Under the pieces are notes generated by a model, which made no database searches, had not been told where the DNA came from, and worked only from the letters and a program-made list of their open reading frames with translations. Positions 8,001-15,007 of a stretch of DNA of 42,116 nucleotides are shown piece after piece. The translations under genes were made by a program, and so were the position numbers. Each line of letters opens with the position of its first letter. The first letter of the stretch is position 1. Origin of the DNA: an uncultured Erysipelotrichaceae bacterium (GTDB lineage Bacteria > Bacillota_I > Bacilli_A > Erysipelotrichales > Erysipelotrichaceae); assembly GCA_946537255.1 (NCBI GenBank), contig CAMNFS010000012.1, positions 1-42,116 of the forward strand. Reading direction: 5' to 3'.

Positions 8001-8720
8001 ATGAGTACTACTGAAAAGAAACGCGGCTTCTGGTCGGAGATGATATACAACAATCCGGTATTCGGACTGTATCTCGGCATCTGTTCCACGCTCGCGATCA
8101 CAACCACCCTCAACAACGCGATCGGCATGGGCGTAGCGGTGATTGCGGTACTGACGCTGTCCAATATTGTGATTTCGCTGATCGCGCCTCTGACACCGGA
8201 TGAAATTCACATCCCGGTCTACATTGTCGTTATCGCAACGCTTGTCACCGTAGTCGGCATGCTGATGCAGGCGTATACACCGGAGCTCTACAGCACGCTT
8301 GGCACGTTCATTGATCTCATTGTCGTCAACTGTATTATTCTTGGCAGAGCCGAGGCATACGCAAGTTCTCACAACGTAGCCGAAAGCGCAAGAGACGGCC
8401 TGATGATGGGACTCTCCTATACCTTCTCGCTGATTGCGATGAGTCTTATCCGTCAGCTTCTCGGAACCGGAGTTCTTGAATTTTCAAATCCGATGAATAA
8501 TCAGCTGATCTTTTCGGTCCGCCTGATTCCGGAAAGCTTTGTCATTCCGGTATTCACAACGCAGACCGGCGCGTTCCTGACCTTTGCGATTCTTGCGGCT
8601 GCCATATCCGCCATCAAGAACAATGACGCAAAGAAAGCGGCGGATGCTGCCAAGGCCAGGGCAGACAAAGAGAAAGCTGCCGCGGCAAAGGCTGTCAAGC
8701 CGGCAAAGGAGGCTGCGTAA
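8001..8720 (+). CDS. rnfE: RNF complex membrane subunit RnfE
   Basis: RnfE is one of the two paired six-helix membrane subunits that house a membrane-embedded Fe-S centre. The sequence has the expected NPVFGLYLGIC-STLAITTTL start, a conserved NCIILGRAEAYAS block and an RnfE-type C-terminal helix. The ATG at 8001 is chosen because the family begins just before the NPVF block and AGGAAGGG lies directly upstream, though the spacing is very short. A GTG at 7989 overlapping rnfG is the alternative. The last ~35 residues are an unusual Ala/Lys-rich charged tail, probably cytoplasmic. It is followed three bases later by rnfA. Confidence 0.93.
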   Translation: MSTTEKKRGFWSEMIYNNPVFGLYLGICSTLAITTTLNNAIGMGVAVIAVLTLSNIVISLIAPLTPDEIHIPVYIVVIATLVTVVGMLMQAYTPELYSTLGTFIDLIVVNCIILGRAEAYASSHNVAESARDGLMMGLSYTFSLIAMSLIRQLLGTGVLEFSNPMNNQLIFSVRLIPESFVIPVFTTQTGAFLTFAILAAAISAIKNNDAKKAADAAKARADKEKAAAAKAVKPAKEAA

Positions 8721-8723
8721 CTT

Positions 8724-9296
8724 ATGAATCTGCTTACACTGTTTCTTTCCGCACTTCTGATCAACAACGTCATTCTGTCGAAGTTCATCGGAATGTGCCC
8801 GTTCATGGGTGTTTCCACCAAGCTCAGTTCCGCGATCGGCATGGGCGTTGCGGTAATCTTCGTCATCTTTGGCGCATCGGTGCTTTCCTGGGCACTTTAC
8901 TACTATGCTCTTGTACCGCTGGGACTCGAGTATATGAAGCTGATCTGCTTCATCCTGCTGATTGCGGCATTTGTACAGTTTGTGGAAATGTTCATCAAGA
9001 AGAACTCCCCGGCTCTTTATAAGTCCCTGGGTATCTATCTTCCGCTGATCACCACCAACTGCGCGGTGCTCTATGTTGCCCTCGACAACATCACCCAGAA
9101 GTACAATCTGATCGAAACCATGGTGAACTCCATCGCGGTTTCTGCCGGATTCATGCTTGTTCTGGTCATCTTTGCCACGATCCGGGAGCGTCTTGCGGCA
9201 AGCGATGTTCCGGAGGCCTGGAAGGGAAATCCGATTGCCTTCGTTGTGGCCGCCATCATGGCGATTGCCTTCTCGGCATTTGCAGGTCTTGTATAG
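8724..9296 (+). CDS. rnfA: RNF complex membrane subunit RnfA
   Basis: The 190-residue polytopic protein carries the RnfA signature: INNVILSKFIGMCPFMGVS near residues 13-31 and TTNCAVLYVAL near 109-119. The Cys in each half are the known ligands of the intramembrane Fe-S centre shared with RnfE in this family. The length is normal. GGAGG lies about 12 bases upstream of the ATG, inside the end of rnfE. The next gene starts immediately after the TAG stop. Confidence 0.96.
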   Translation: MNLLTLFLSALLINNVILSKFIGMCPFMGVSTKLSSAIGMGVAVIFVIFGASVLSWALYYYALVPLGLEYMKLICFILLIAAFVQFVEMFIKKNSPALYKSLGIYLPLITTNCAVLYVALDNITQKYNLIETMVNSIAVSAGFMLVLVIFATIRERLAASDVPEAWKGNPIAFVVAAIMAIAFSAFAGLV

Positions 9297-9482
9297 ATGA
9301 AAATTCTGTTTGCGATACTGATTGCCGGAAGTCTGCTCGGACTCAATGTCTGGCTGTACAAGGCAAATAAAAATACGCCGGTTCCGGAAGGCTGCGAGAA
9401 TCTGAAGCCTGACTGTCATGGCTGCGGGATTACAGACTGTTCGCTGCGCAGAACAGAAGAAATCAGGGAGGATACAAAATGA
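9297..9482 (+). CDS. Small membrane-anchored four-cysteine protein in the RNF operon
   Basis: This 61-residue protein is of unnamed family. Residues 1-20 are a hydrophobic helix. A short hydrophilic tail carries four cysteines at 33, 40, 43 and 48. The spacing C-x2-C-x4-C of the last three equals that of the Fe-S domain of the adjacent RnfB (C46/C49/C54), so the tail could bind an Fe-S cluster. The gene fits exactly between rnfA (starts at the base after its stop) and rnfB (ATGA overlap), so it is co-translated and real despite its size. It might be an accessory subunit, a split-off piece of RnfB, or a cluster-loading factor; the sequence does not decide. Confidence 0.8.
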   Translation: MKILFAILIAGSLLGLNVWLYKANKNTPVPEGCENLKPDCHGCGITDCSLRRTEEIREDTK

Positions 9483-9760
9483 TCAAAGCACTGTTACTGA
9501 TGCTTGTGCTCGGCGGTCTGGTTGGACTGGTGCTGGGAATCGCATCCATCAAATTTCATGTCGAACCGGATCACAGGGAAGAAGAACTGCTCGGGATGCT
9601 GCCGGGATACAACTGCGGCGGCTGCGGATATCCGGGATGCTCCGGCATGGCGGCTGCGCTGGCGGACGGGTCCGGTGATGTCGACCGCTGCAAACCATCC
9701 AAACCGGATGTGAAAGCTGCGATCAAGCAGTACCTGAAGGATCATCCAAAGGAAGCGTAA
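9479..9760 (+). CDS. rnfB: Short RnfB: membrane anchor plus single [4Fe-4S] domain
   Basis: The 93-residue protein matches only the N-terminal third of RnfB: a transmembrane helix (about 4-24), then the Fes domain with GYNCGGCGYPGC and ligands C46, C49, C54 and C71. Standard RnfB (about 190-330 residues) continues with ferredoxin-type domains that receive electrons from ferredoxin; these are absent. The frame ends at a clean TAA, and the next 30 bases form a terminator, so this is not an interrupted longer gene within the window. GGGAGG sits seven bases before the ATG. It closes the operon. Confidence 0.88.
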   Translation: MIKALLLMLVLGGLVGLVLGIASIKFHVEPDHREEELLGMLPGYNCGGCGYPGCSGMAAALADGSGDVDRCKPSKPDVKAAIKQYLKDHPKEA

Positions 9761-9767
9761 CGTACAG

Positions 9768-9797
9768 GAAGTACTGTCAGTGGACAGTGCTTCTTTT
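9768..9797 (+). terminator. Terminator of the RNF operon
   Basis: GAAGTACTGTC (9768-9778) pairs with GACAGTGCTTC (9783-9793) around a four-base loop (one G-T pair), followed by TTTT. It starts seven bases after the rnfB stop codon. Confidence 0.85.
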
Positions 9798-9850
9798 GTT
9801 TCGGAGAGAATCCGGATTCCGGGATATGAGAATAATGGAGGATCATGAAT

Positions 9851-10606
9851 ATGAAAAAAGTAATTATTCTCAAAAGCGCCATGGCTGTCATTCTGAGTAT
9901 TGTCCTGATCTGGCTGATGATAGCCGCCATCAATCTGCGGTCCGTACAGCTGCTTCATCTCAAACCCACCTGGATCGCAAGTCATGATATCCCGCCCCGC
10001 ACCAGAATCAGTGAAGAGGATCTGATGGAGGTACAGATTCCTGCCGCCTACATGCTTGATTACACGCTGTCTGACAAAAAGGATATTCTGGGAAAATACA
10101 CGGATATTCAGGGAAAGATTCCCGCCGGGTCTGCCTTCTACAAGGATATGCTGATAAAGGAAGAGGATCTTCCGGATTATCCCAGTGCTCAGCTGAGGGA
10201 AGGGCAGAGTGCATATACGCTGGAAACGGATCTCGCAAAGCTGGGCGGGGTCGTGGTCCCGGGACAGAGAACAGATATCTATGCGTCTTTCAACACCAGA
10301 GACGGCAGTACCGTCAGCGGATGCATTATTGAAAATGCCAGAGTAATCGCAGTCAAGGATCACAAGGGCCTGGATCTGGATGATCCGGAGTCCTCCGGAA
10401 CCCCGTATCTTGCGATTCTGGCGGTAAACCGTGAAGATCTGCCGATCCTTTCGGCGGCGGAAACCGCCGGAAACGTCCGTCTGATAGCCTCCAGCGGCAC
10501 CTACGACAGCGGCACGGAGGCGGAACTTGTGGAAAACACGGATGTCCTTGCATATATCAAGGCAATTACAAATCGGGAAGAAAGTATGCAGGAATCGGAA
10601 ATATGA
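9851..10606 (+). CDS. SAF-domain protein resembling pilus assembly factor CpaB/RcpC
   Basis: The 251-residue protein starts with one transmembrane helix. A SAF domain follows (about 38-105, with the DIPPRTRISEEDLMEVQIP pattern), then a CpaB-like domain around GGVVVPGQRTDIYASF. CpaB stabilises the secretin channel of Flp/Tad pili in Gram-negatives; Gram-positive versions occur in Tad loci and alone. No pilin, ATPase or other Tad gene is near, and it sits tightly before a transglycosylase gene. The second ATG is chosen because GGAGG lies nine bases before it; the ATG six bases upstream has only three bases of spacing. The role here is unknown. Confidence 0.75.
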   Translation: MKKVIILKSAMAVILSIVLIWLMIAAINLRSVQLLHLKPTWIASHDIPPRTRISEEDLMEVQIPAAYMLDYTLSDKKDILGKYTDIQGKIPAGSAFYKDMLIKEEDLPDYPSAQLREGQSAYTLETDLAKLGGVVVPGQRTDIYASFNTRDGSTVSGCIIENARVIAVKDHKGLDLDDPESSGTPYLAILAVNREDLPILSAAETAGNVRLIASSGTYDSGTEAELVENTDVLAYIKAITNREESMQESEI

Positions 10607-10622
10607 AAGATAATAATGACGT

Positions 10623-11375
10623 ATGCTGAAACTATTGCGCAGGCTTCTGATTCTGACAGCAGTGATTCTGTTTGTCTGTGTCGGATCCATTCTCAATACC
10701 GGATGGGCCAGATACCGCCGGGCCATAGAAGAGATGCCTCTGAAAACAGCAGTTGACGCGGTGAGGGCAAGCCGGAACTATGTTCCGTTTGATCAGATTG
10801 ACAGAGACTATGTCAATGCTGTGGTTGCGGTGGAGGATAAGCGGTTTTTCAGCCGGAGCGGTTTTGACTATGCGGCGCTTGTAAGAGCGATGATCAACAA
10901 TTTCCGTCAGGGGAAAGCCATCGAAGGCGGATCAACCATTCCCCAGCAGACCGCAAAGAATCTTTACTTCATAGGCAGAGGGAAAACCCGCGGAGTTCCG
11001 GAAAAGGTGGCCGAGGTTTTTCTGATGTATGATATGGAGGAACAGTATACGAAGCAGGATATTCTCGCTCTGTATGCGGCCCTGAACTATTATGGCGATG
11101 GGTACTGGGGACTTGATCATGCCAGCCGGGGATATTATGGAGTTCCCAGTTCTGATCTGACCATTGCCCAGTCCGCCATGCTTGCGGGAATTCCGAATGC
11201 GCCGTCTGTCTATCAGCTCAGCAGCGGATATGATCTTGCTTTGAGCCGGCAGCGGCGGGTGCTTTCCAATATGCGGCGGGAAGGATATCTCAGCGAGGAG
11301 GATTACCAGGAAGCGCTGAATGAGGATGTACACGCACGAAGCGGGGAGGAGTCATCTGATGCATTACTGCAGTAA
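10623..11375 (+). CDS. mtgA: Monofunctional peptidoglycan glycosyltransferase (GT51)
   Basis: This enzyme polymerises lipid II into glycan strands on the outer face of the membrane. The 250-residue protein has an N-terminal signal-anchor helix (about 7-25) and the GT51 motifs in order: VAVEDKRFFSRSGFD (catalytic Glu), EGGSTIPQQTAKNLY, and the KVAEVFLMYDMEEQYTKQDILALY block with its second acidic residue. The expected His of the first motif (E-D-x-x-F-x-x-H) is Ser or Arg here. There is no transpeptidase domain, unlike class A penicillin-binding proteins. The ATG has no clear ribosome site and lies 16 bases after the SAF gene, suggesting coupling. The end overlaps the next gene by 17 bp. Confidence 0.9.
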   Translation: MLKLLRRLLILTAVILFVCVGSILNTGWARYRRAIEEMPLKTAVDAVRASRNYVPFDQIDRDYVNAVVAVEDKRFFSRSGFDYAALVRAMINNFRQGKAIEGGSTIPQQTAKNLYFIGRGKTRGVPEKVAEVFLMYDMEEQYTKQDILALYAALNYYGDGYWGLDHASRGYYGVPSSDLTIAQSAMLAGIPNAPSVYQLSSGYDLALSRQRRVLSNMRREGYLSEEDYQEALNEDVHARSGEESSDALLQ

Positions 11376-12024
11376 TGGTGTCCGGCTGTATTATGAAACG
11401 GTCGGAAGCGGGAAGCCGCTGGTTCTGATCCATGGAAACGGCGAAGACCATGCGATCTTTGATCAGGCGGTCAGGGTGCTCTCCAGGCGTTATACCTGCT
11501 ATCTTCCGGATTCAAGGGGGCATGGGGCCAGTGACAGAGTGGAAGAGCTGCATTATAAGGATATGGCGGATGATCTGATCTGTTTTCTGGAAACACTGGA
11601 TCTGAAGGAAACAGCGGTCTATGGATTTTCTGACGGGGGAATTATCGGTCTGCTTGCCGCCATGCGAACTGAGCGGATCACACGACTTGCGGTGAGCGGT
11701 GTCAACTGCACCCCGCAGGGAGTTGTTTTCTCTCTGCGCGCGATGATCGCTTTCCTGCATGCGCTGAAACCGGATCCGAAGCTTCGGCTGATGCTGGAGG
11801 AGCCATGGATCACTTCGGATGAGCTTGGCACAGTACAGGCAGAGACCCTGATTCTGGCTGGCTCAGAGGACGCGGTGCGCAAGCAGGAAACGGAACTGAT
11901 CCACGCGTCTGTTCCCCGCAGCGAAATGCGGATTCTCGCAGGAGAAACCCATGGCAGTTATATTGTTCATAACCGGAAGATCGGCGACATCCTGTTTGCC
12001 TGGCTCAGCCGGACACATTACTGA
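11359..12024 (+). CDS. Alpha/beta hydrolase
   Basis: The 221-residue protein has the alpha/beta hydrolase fold markers. These are an oxyanion-side HGNGEDH near residue 26, the strand-turn DSRGHGASD, the nucleophile elbow GFSDGG (catalytic Ser), an acid in AGSEDAV and the catalytic His in GETHGSY near the C-terminus. The triad is therefore intact; the substrate is unknown. The start at 11359 is chosen because GGGGAGGAG lies seven bases upstream; an in-frame ATG at 11320 would extend far into the previous gene. It lies in a tight cluster with mtgA and pyrR. Confidence 0.85.
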   Translation: MHYCSNGVRLYYETVGSGKPLVLIHGNGEDHAIFDQAVRVLSRRYTCYLPDSRGHGASDRVEELHYKDMADDLICFLETLDLKETAVYGFSDGGIIGLLAAMRTERITRLAVSGVNCTPQGVVFSLRAMIAFLHALKPDPKLRLMLEEPWITSDELGTVQAETLILAGSEDAVRKQETELIHASVPRSEMRILAGETHGSYIVHNRKIGDILFAWLSRTHY

Positions 12025-12038
12025 GGAGATTGAGGTGT

Positions 12039-12581
12039 ATGAAATTTAAGGCAAATGTGATGGATGAAGCGCAGCTGGATCGGTCGCTTGCCAGAATTGC
12101 GCATGAAATCATTGAGAAGAACAACGGTGCGGAAACAATCTGTCTGCTTGGAATCAAGCGCCGGGGCATACCGCTGGCCCAGAAACTTCATGACAATATT
12201 CTGCGGTTTGAGGGAGCGGATGTGCCGGTGGGACATATCGATATTTCTCTGTACCGGGATGACCTTTCGGAAATCAACGAGATGCCCGAAACCGGCGGCT
12301 GTCTGATACCGGTGGATCTGAAGGAATACACGGTGATCCTGGTGGATGATGTGCTCTATACCGGACGTACGGTGCGGGCGGCGATCGAAGCCATCTTTTC
12401 CCATGGAAGACCGAGGGCGATTCAGCTTGCGGTGCTGATTGACCGCGGACACCGGGAACTTCCGATCCGACCGGACTATGTCGGCAAAAACATCCCTACC
12501 TCAAGATCGGAGCTTGTTTCCGTCAAGGTAAAATCCATTGATGGAGAGACAGGGGCAGACCTTTATGAGATAGAAGCGTGA
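12039..12581 (+). CDS. pyrR: PyrR, pyrimidine operon regulator / uracil phosphoribosyltransferase
   Basis: PyrR binds pyr mRNA in response to UMP and has weak uracil phosphoribosyltransferase activity. The 180-residue protein has the typical start (M-K-F-K-A, then DEAQLDRSLARIAHEI), LLGIKRRGIPLAQKL, and the PRPP-binding loop VILVDDVLYTGRTVRAA at about residues 103-119. The ATG at 12039 is preferred over a TTG nine bases upstream; GAGGTG and AGGAG precede it. No pyrimidine genes follow and no PyrR-binding leader was recognised in the window, so its targets must be elsewhere. Confidence 0.93.
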   Translation: MKFKANVMDEAQLDRSLARIAHEIIEKNNGAETICLLGIKRRGIPLAQKLHDNILRFEGADVPVGHIDISLYRDDLSEINEMPETGGCLIPVDLKEYTVILVDDVLYTGRTVRAAIEAIFSHGRPRAIQLAVLIDRGHRELPIRPDYVGKNIPTSRSELVSVKVKSIDGETGADLYEIEA

Positions 12582-12595
12582 GGAGAGATCAGTCT

Positions 12596-13456
12596 ATGAA
12601 ACCATGTATTCTTCTGCAGTCGGATTATTCGCTTACCTGGGGTGCGGTTGCCATGCTGAAAGGGGTAATCAAACAGGTGGATCCGGAATTGGAAATTCAT
12701 GATCTGTGCCATGAGATCCGCTCCTTTGATCCCTGGGCAGCGAGTCTTTCACTTGCCTCATGTGAACCCTTCTGGCCAAAAGGGACGATTATTGTTTCGG
12801 TCGTGGACCCGGGAGTCGGGACTTCCCGGAAAGCATCCTGTGCTCTGCTCCGTGACGGCGTTATTGTGATCTCGCCAGATAATGGATCTCTGACACATAT
12901 GAAAGAAAACCCTGGGATAGAAGAGATCCGGGAGATTGATGAGAAGTACAGACTGCATCCGGAGAAGTCATCCGGAGTATTTGACGGACGTGATCTGTTC
13001 AGCCACTGTGCGGCACTTCTTGCGTCCGGGCAGATTACCTTTGCCGAGACAGGCCCTGCCTACCCGGTGGAATCGGTAGTGGAATGTGAAGAATTCCATA
13101 TGATTCCGGAAACAGGAGATCATTCCGCCAGAGGATTCATCATGGCAGATCTTCCGCATTTCGGAGGCATTCAGACCAATATCACGAATGATGCCTGGCG
13201 GAAAACCGGATTTCAGGAAGGAAATCTTGTTCATACGGTTGTTTTTCATTCACGGATTCCGGTTTTTGAACAGGACATTCCTTTTGTGCATTCCTTTGGA
13301 TTTGTTGAAAAAGGAAAGCCGCTGATCTACTGCGGGTCATCCGGCTTTGTTTCTCTTGACTGCAATCAGGCGAGTTTCATGTCCCGATATGGAATCCGCT
13401 CCGGAAAGGACTGGCTGATTGAATTCGGAATTGCGAATGCGGAAAAAAATCAGTAA
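12596..13456 (+). CDS. SAM hydroxide adenosyltransferase (DUF62 / SAM hydrolase family)
   Basis: Members of this family split S-adenosylmethionine with water (or halide) to give adenosine and methionine. The 286-residue protein shows the family landmarks: an N-terminal QSDYSLTWGAVAMLKGVI, the P-x-G-T block ending VSVVDPGVG, PDNGSLTH, and GRDLFSHCAA, with a second small C-terminal domain containing FGGIQTNITND. It is most likely a hydrolase, since halogenases are rare. The ATG at 12596 follows GAGGAGAG by about ten bases; a GTG at 12578 overlapping pyrR is the alternative. It is the last gene of the cluster. Confidence 0.88.
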   Translation: MKPCILLQSDYSLTWGAVAMLKGVIKQVDPELEIHDLCHEIRSFDPWAASLSLASCEPFWPKGTIIVSVVDPGVGTSRKASCALLRDGVIVISPDNGSLTHMKENPGIEEIREIDEKYRLHPEKSSGVFDGRDLFSHCAALLASGQITFAETGPAYPVESVVECEEFHMIPETGDHSARGFIMADLPHFGGIQTNITNDAWRKTGFQEGNLVHTVVFHSRIPVFEQDIPFVHSFGFVEKGKPLIYCGSSGFVSLDCNQASFMSRYGIRSGKDWLIEFGIANAEKNQ

Positions 13457-13661
13457 ATCTTGAAAATCACATAATTTTACATAAATCTGACATAATTCTG
13501 AAACTTTCGGGATTTAAGATGTAGACAATCAAGGAAGGACATAATCCTTGTGAAAGACCGGACTCCCTTTCCCGGTCAGATAAATCCCCTTTGTAAATGA
13601 TGAGAATAAGAGTGAAGCCTGGATGTGTTCCGGGCTTTTCTCATTTTCAGACAAATCAGAA
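13457..13661 (+). other. Gene-free stretch with three hairpins (candidate small RNA or 3' region)
   Basis: This 205-base gap begins AT-rich with repeated CATAA elements. Then come CAAGGA/TCCTTG (13530-13535 with 13545-13550), GACCGG/CCGGTC (13556-13561 with 13572-13577) and a terminator-like hairpin ending in T. No open frame of note is present. It could be the structured 3' end of the upstream transcript or an independent small RNA; no clear promoter was found. Confidence 0.4.
13616..13640 (+). terminator. Terminator downstream of the SAM hydrolase gene
   Basis: AGCCTGG (13616-13622) pairs with CCGGGCT (13630-13636), one G-T pair, seven-base loop, then TTTTC. Confidence 0.65.
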
Positions 13662-13682
13662 AAGAGACCCTGACGGTCTCTT
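13655..13682 (-). terminator. Terminator of the STAS-kinase gene
   Basis: AAGAGACC (13662-13669) and GGTCTCTT (13675-13682) form a perfect 8-bp stem with a 5-base loop. On the minus strand it is followed by TTTCTGATT, seven bases after the gene's stop codon. Confidence 0.8.
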
Positions 13683-13688
13683 GATGAT

Positions 13689-14879
13689 TCAATAAGTGAT
13701 TCCGGAAGAAAGATCGGTGAGTTCCGGAAGAAGATTTCTGATATATCCGGTAAACAAAGTGATCGCTTTTTCCTTATGTTTTTCAGGCATATGCTTTCCG
13801 GTTGCGCAGTAGAACAGCATGCGGACTGAGGAAATCAGCTGCTGCTTCTTGAGAATGGATTCCGGATCCGCGTTTTTTTCATGGCAGTATCTGAACAGGA
13901 TCTTCTCAAACAGGGACTTCAGATCCTCCGCCGGGATTCCGAAGAAGTGCATGGAGTCTTCCGGATCCAGCTCTGAAAACGCAAGATAGGAAATATACAG
14001 GCCGGAGAATTCAAAGACCGGATCCCCGGTACAGAGCGTATCCATGTCGATCAAAAGACTTTCGCCGTCCTGAACCATGACATTCTTAATGTGGAGATCG
14101 CCGTGAAGCATATGTCTGTTTTCCGGCAGGGCTTCATACAGACTGCGGATTTTCTGATACTCTTCCTCTGAAAGATATTGCCGGGCATGTTCCAGCTGGT
14201 CCAGACTGATCTTTGCCTTGGAAGGAAGCAGTCCGGGTTTTGGTGTGGTGCTGTGTACGATTTTCAGAAGATCAACACTCATTTCCGCAATCTCATCGAT
14301 GGTTTTCTGCCCGGTCAGAAGCAGGTGATGGTAGCTGTTCGCATTGAGAAGTTCAAAAACCGCTCCATATCTGCCGTCATCGACCTGAACGATATCATAG
14401 GAGATTGCGGTCGGTACCCCGAGTACAAATGCAGTACGGGCAAGTTCACGCTCGCGTTCAATCTCCGGAAGAGCATCCGGGGCTTTGAATACCTTGACGA
14501 TGGTATCGTCATCATACCGGTATACCGTACCGTTGGCCCCGGATCCGATTACCGAACAGCCTTCGATTGAAATCTTGCGGAAGGCTTTGCGGACATTGAT
14601 CATCTCTGTAAATCCGGTCAGCTCCAGAATGTTGTAGATCTGATCACTGGTATTGATGATCGTCATATCCGGAACCAGTTTTTTTGTTTTCAGAAGAATT
14701 CTGAGGCCGGCACTGGAAATATATTCAAGATCAGAACAGTCAACCTCTGCGGAAGTGACAGAATCCAATTGTTTCAGAACGCACTGTTCCGTTTCCTGCG
14801 CGTTGGAACTGTCAATCCTTCCGTGCAGGCTGATCACGAGATGATTATCATTTCTGCTGAAAGAAGCGATTTCTTCCAT
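13689..14879 (-). CDS. STAS domain fused to an aminoglycoside-phosphotransferase-like kinase
   Basis: The 396-residue protein has two parts. Residues 1-~100 are a STAS (anti-anti-sigma-like) domain with the conserved DCSDLEYISSAGLRILL segment, including the serine that is phosphorylated in SpoIIAA-type proteins. Residues ~110-396 form a small-molecule kinase of the APH/choline-kinase fold: a glycine-rich loop (IGSGANGTVYRY), the lysine strand IVKVFK, the catalytic HGDLHIKNVM and the metal-binding LIDMDTL. Such kinases modify a small molecule or a protein, and the target is unknown. The start is set at the second ATG because GGAGG lies five bases before it. It has its own promoter and terminator, so it is monocistronic. 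Confidence 0.85.
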   Translation of the reverse strand: MEEIASFSRNDNHLVISLHGRIDSSNAQETEQCVLKQLDSVTSAEVDCSDLEYISSAGLRILLKTKKLVPDMTIINTSDQIYNILELTGFTEMINVRKAFRKISIEGCSVIGSGANGTVYRYDDDTIVKVFKAPDALPEIERERELARTAFVLGVPTAISYDIVQVDDGRYGAVFELLNANSYHHLLLTGQKTIDEIAEMSVDLLKIVHSTTPKPGLLPSKAKISLDQLEHARQYLSEEEYQKIRSLYEALPENRHMLHGDLHIKNVMVQDGESLLIDMDTLCTGDPVFEFSGLYISYLAFSELDPEDSMHFFGIPAEDLKSLFEKILFRYCHEKNADPESILKKQQLISSVRMLFYCATGKHMPEKHKEKAITLFTGYIRNLLPELTDLSSGITY

Positions 14880-14920
14880 ACGATCCTCCATCAGGCAGTT
14901 TTACTGCGGTTTCCATAAAG

Positions 14921-14929
14921 ATTATAGCA
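14921..14929 (-). promoter_or_regulatory. Extended -10 promoter of the STAS-kinase gene
   Basis: On the minus strand this reads TGC-TATAAT, a perfect extended -10, about 40 bases before the chosen start. No strong -35 is visible. Confidence 0.6.
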
Positions 14930-15007
14930 CTGCGCTTCCTGTTTATTGTGCTGAGGGGAAGAGAATATGGTCCTCATTCTCCTCTGATACAGGAAAGGTT
15001 CTCTTTT

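Noticed and set aside
9761-9850. Frameshifted remainder of rnfB after its stop
   Set aside because: All frames were read; none encodes ferredoxin-type Cys motifs and a terminator begins seven bases after the stop.
9494-10726. 410-codon minus-strand frame across the rnfB-SAF-mtgA junctions
   Set aside because: It crosses a terminator and three clear plus-strand genes and shows no motif.
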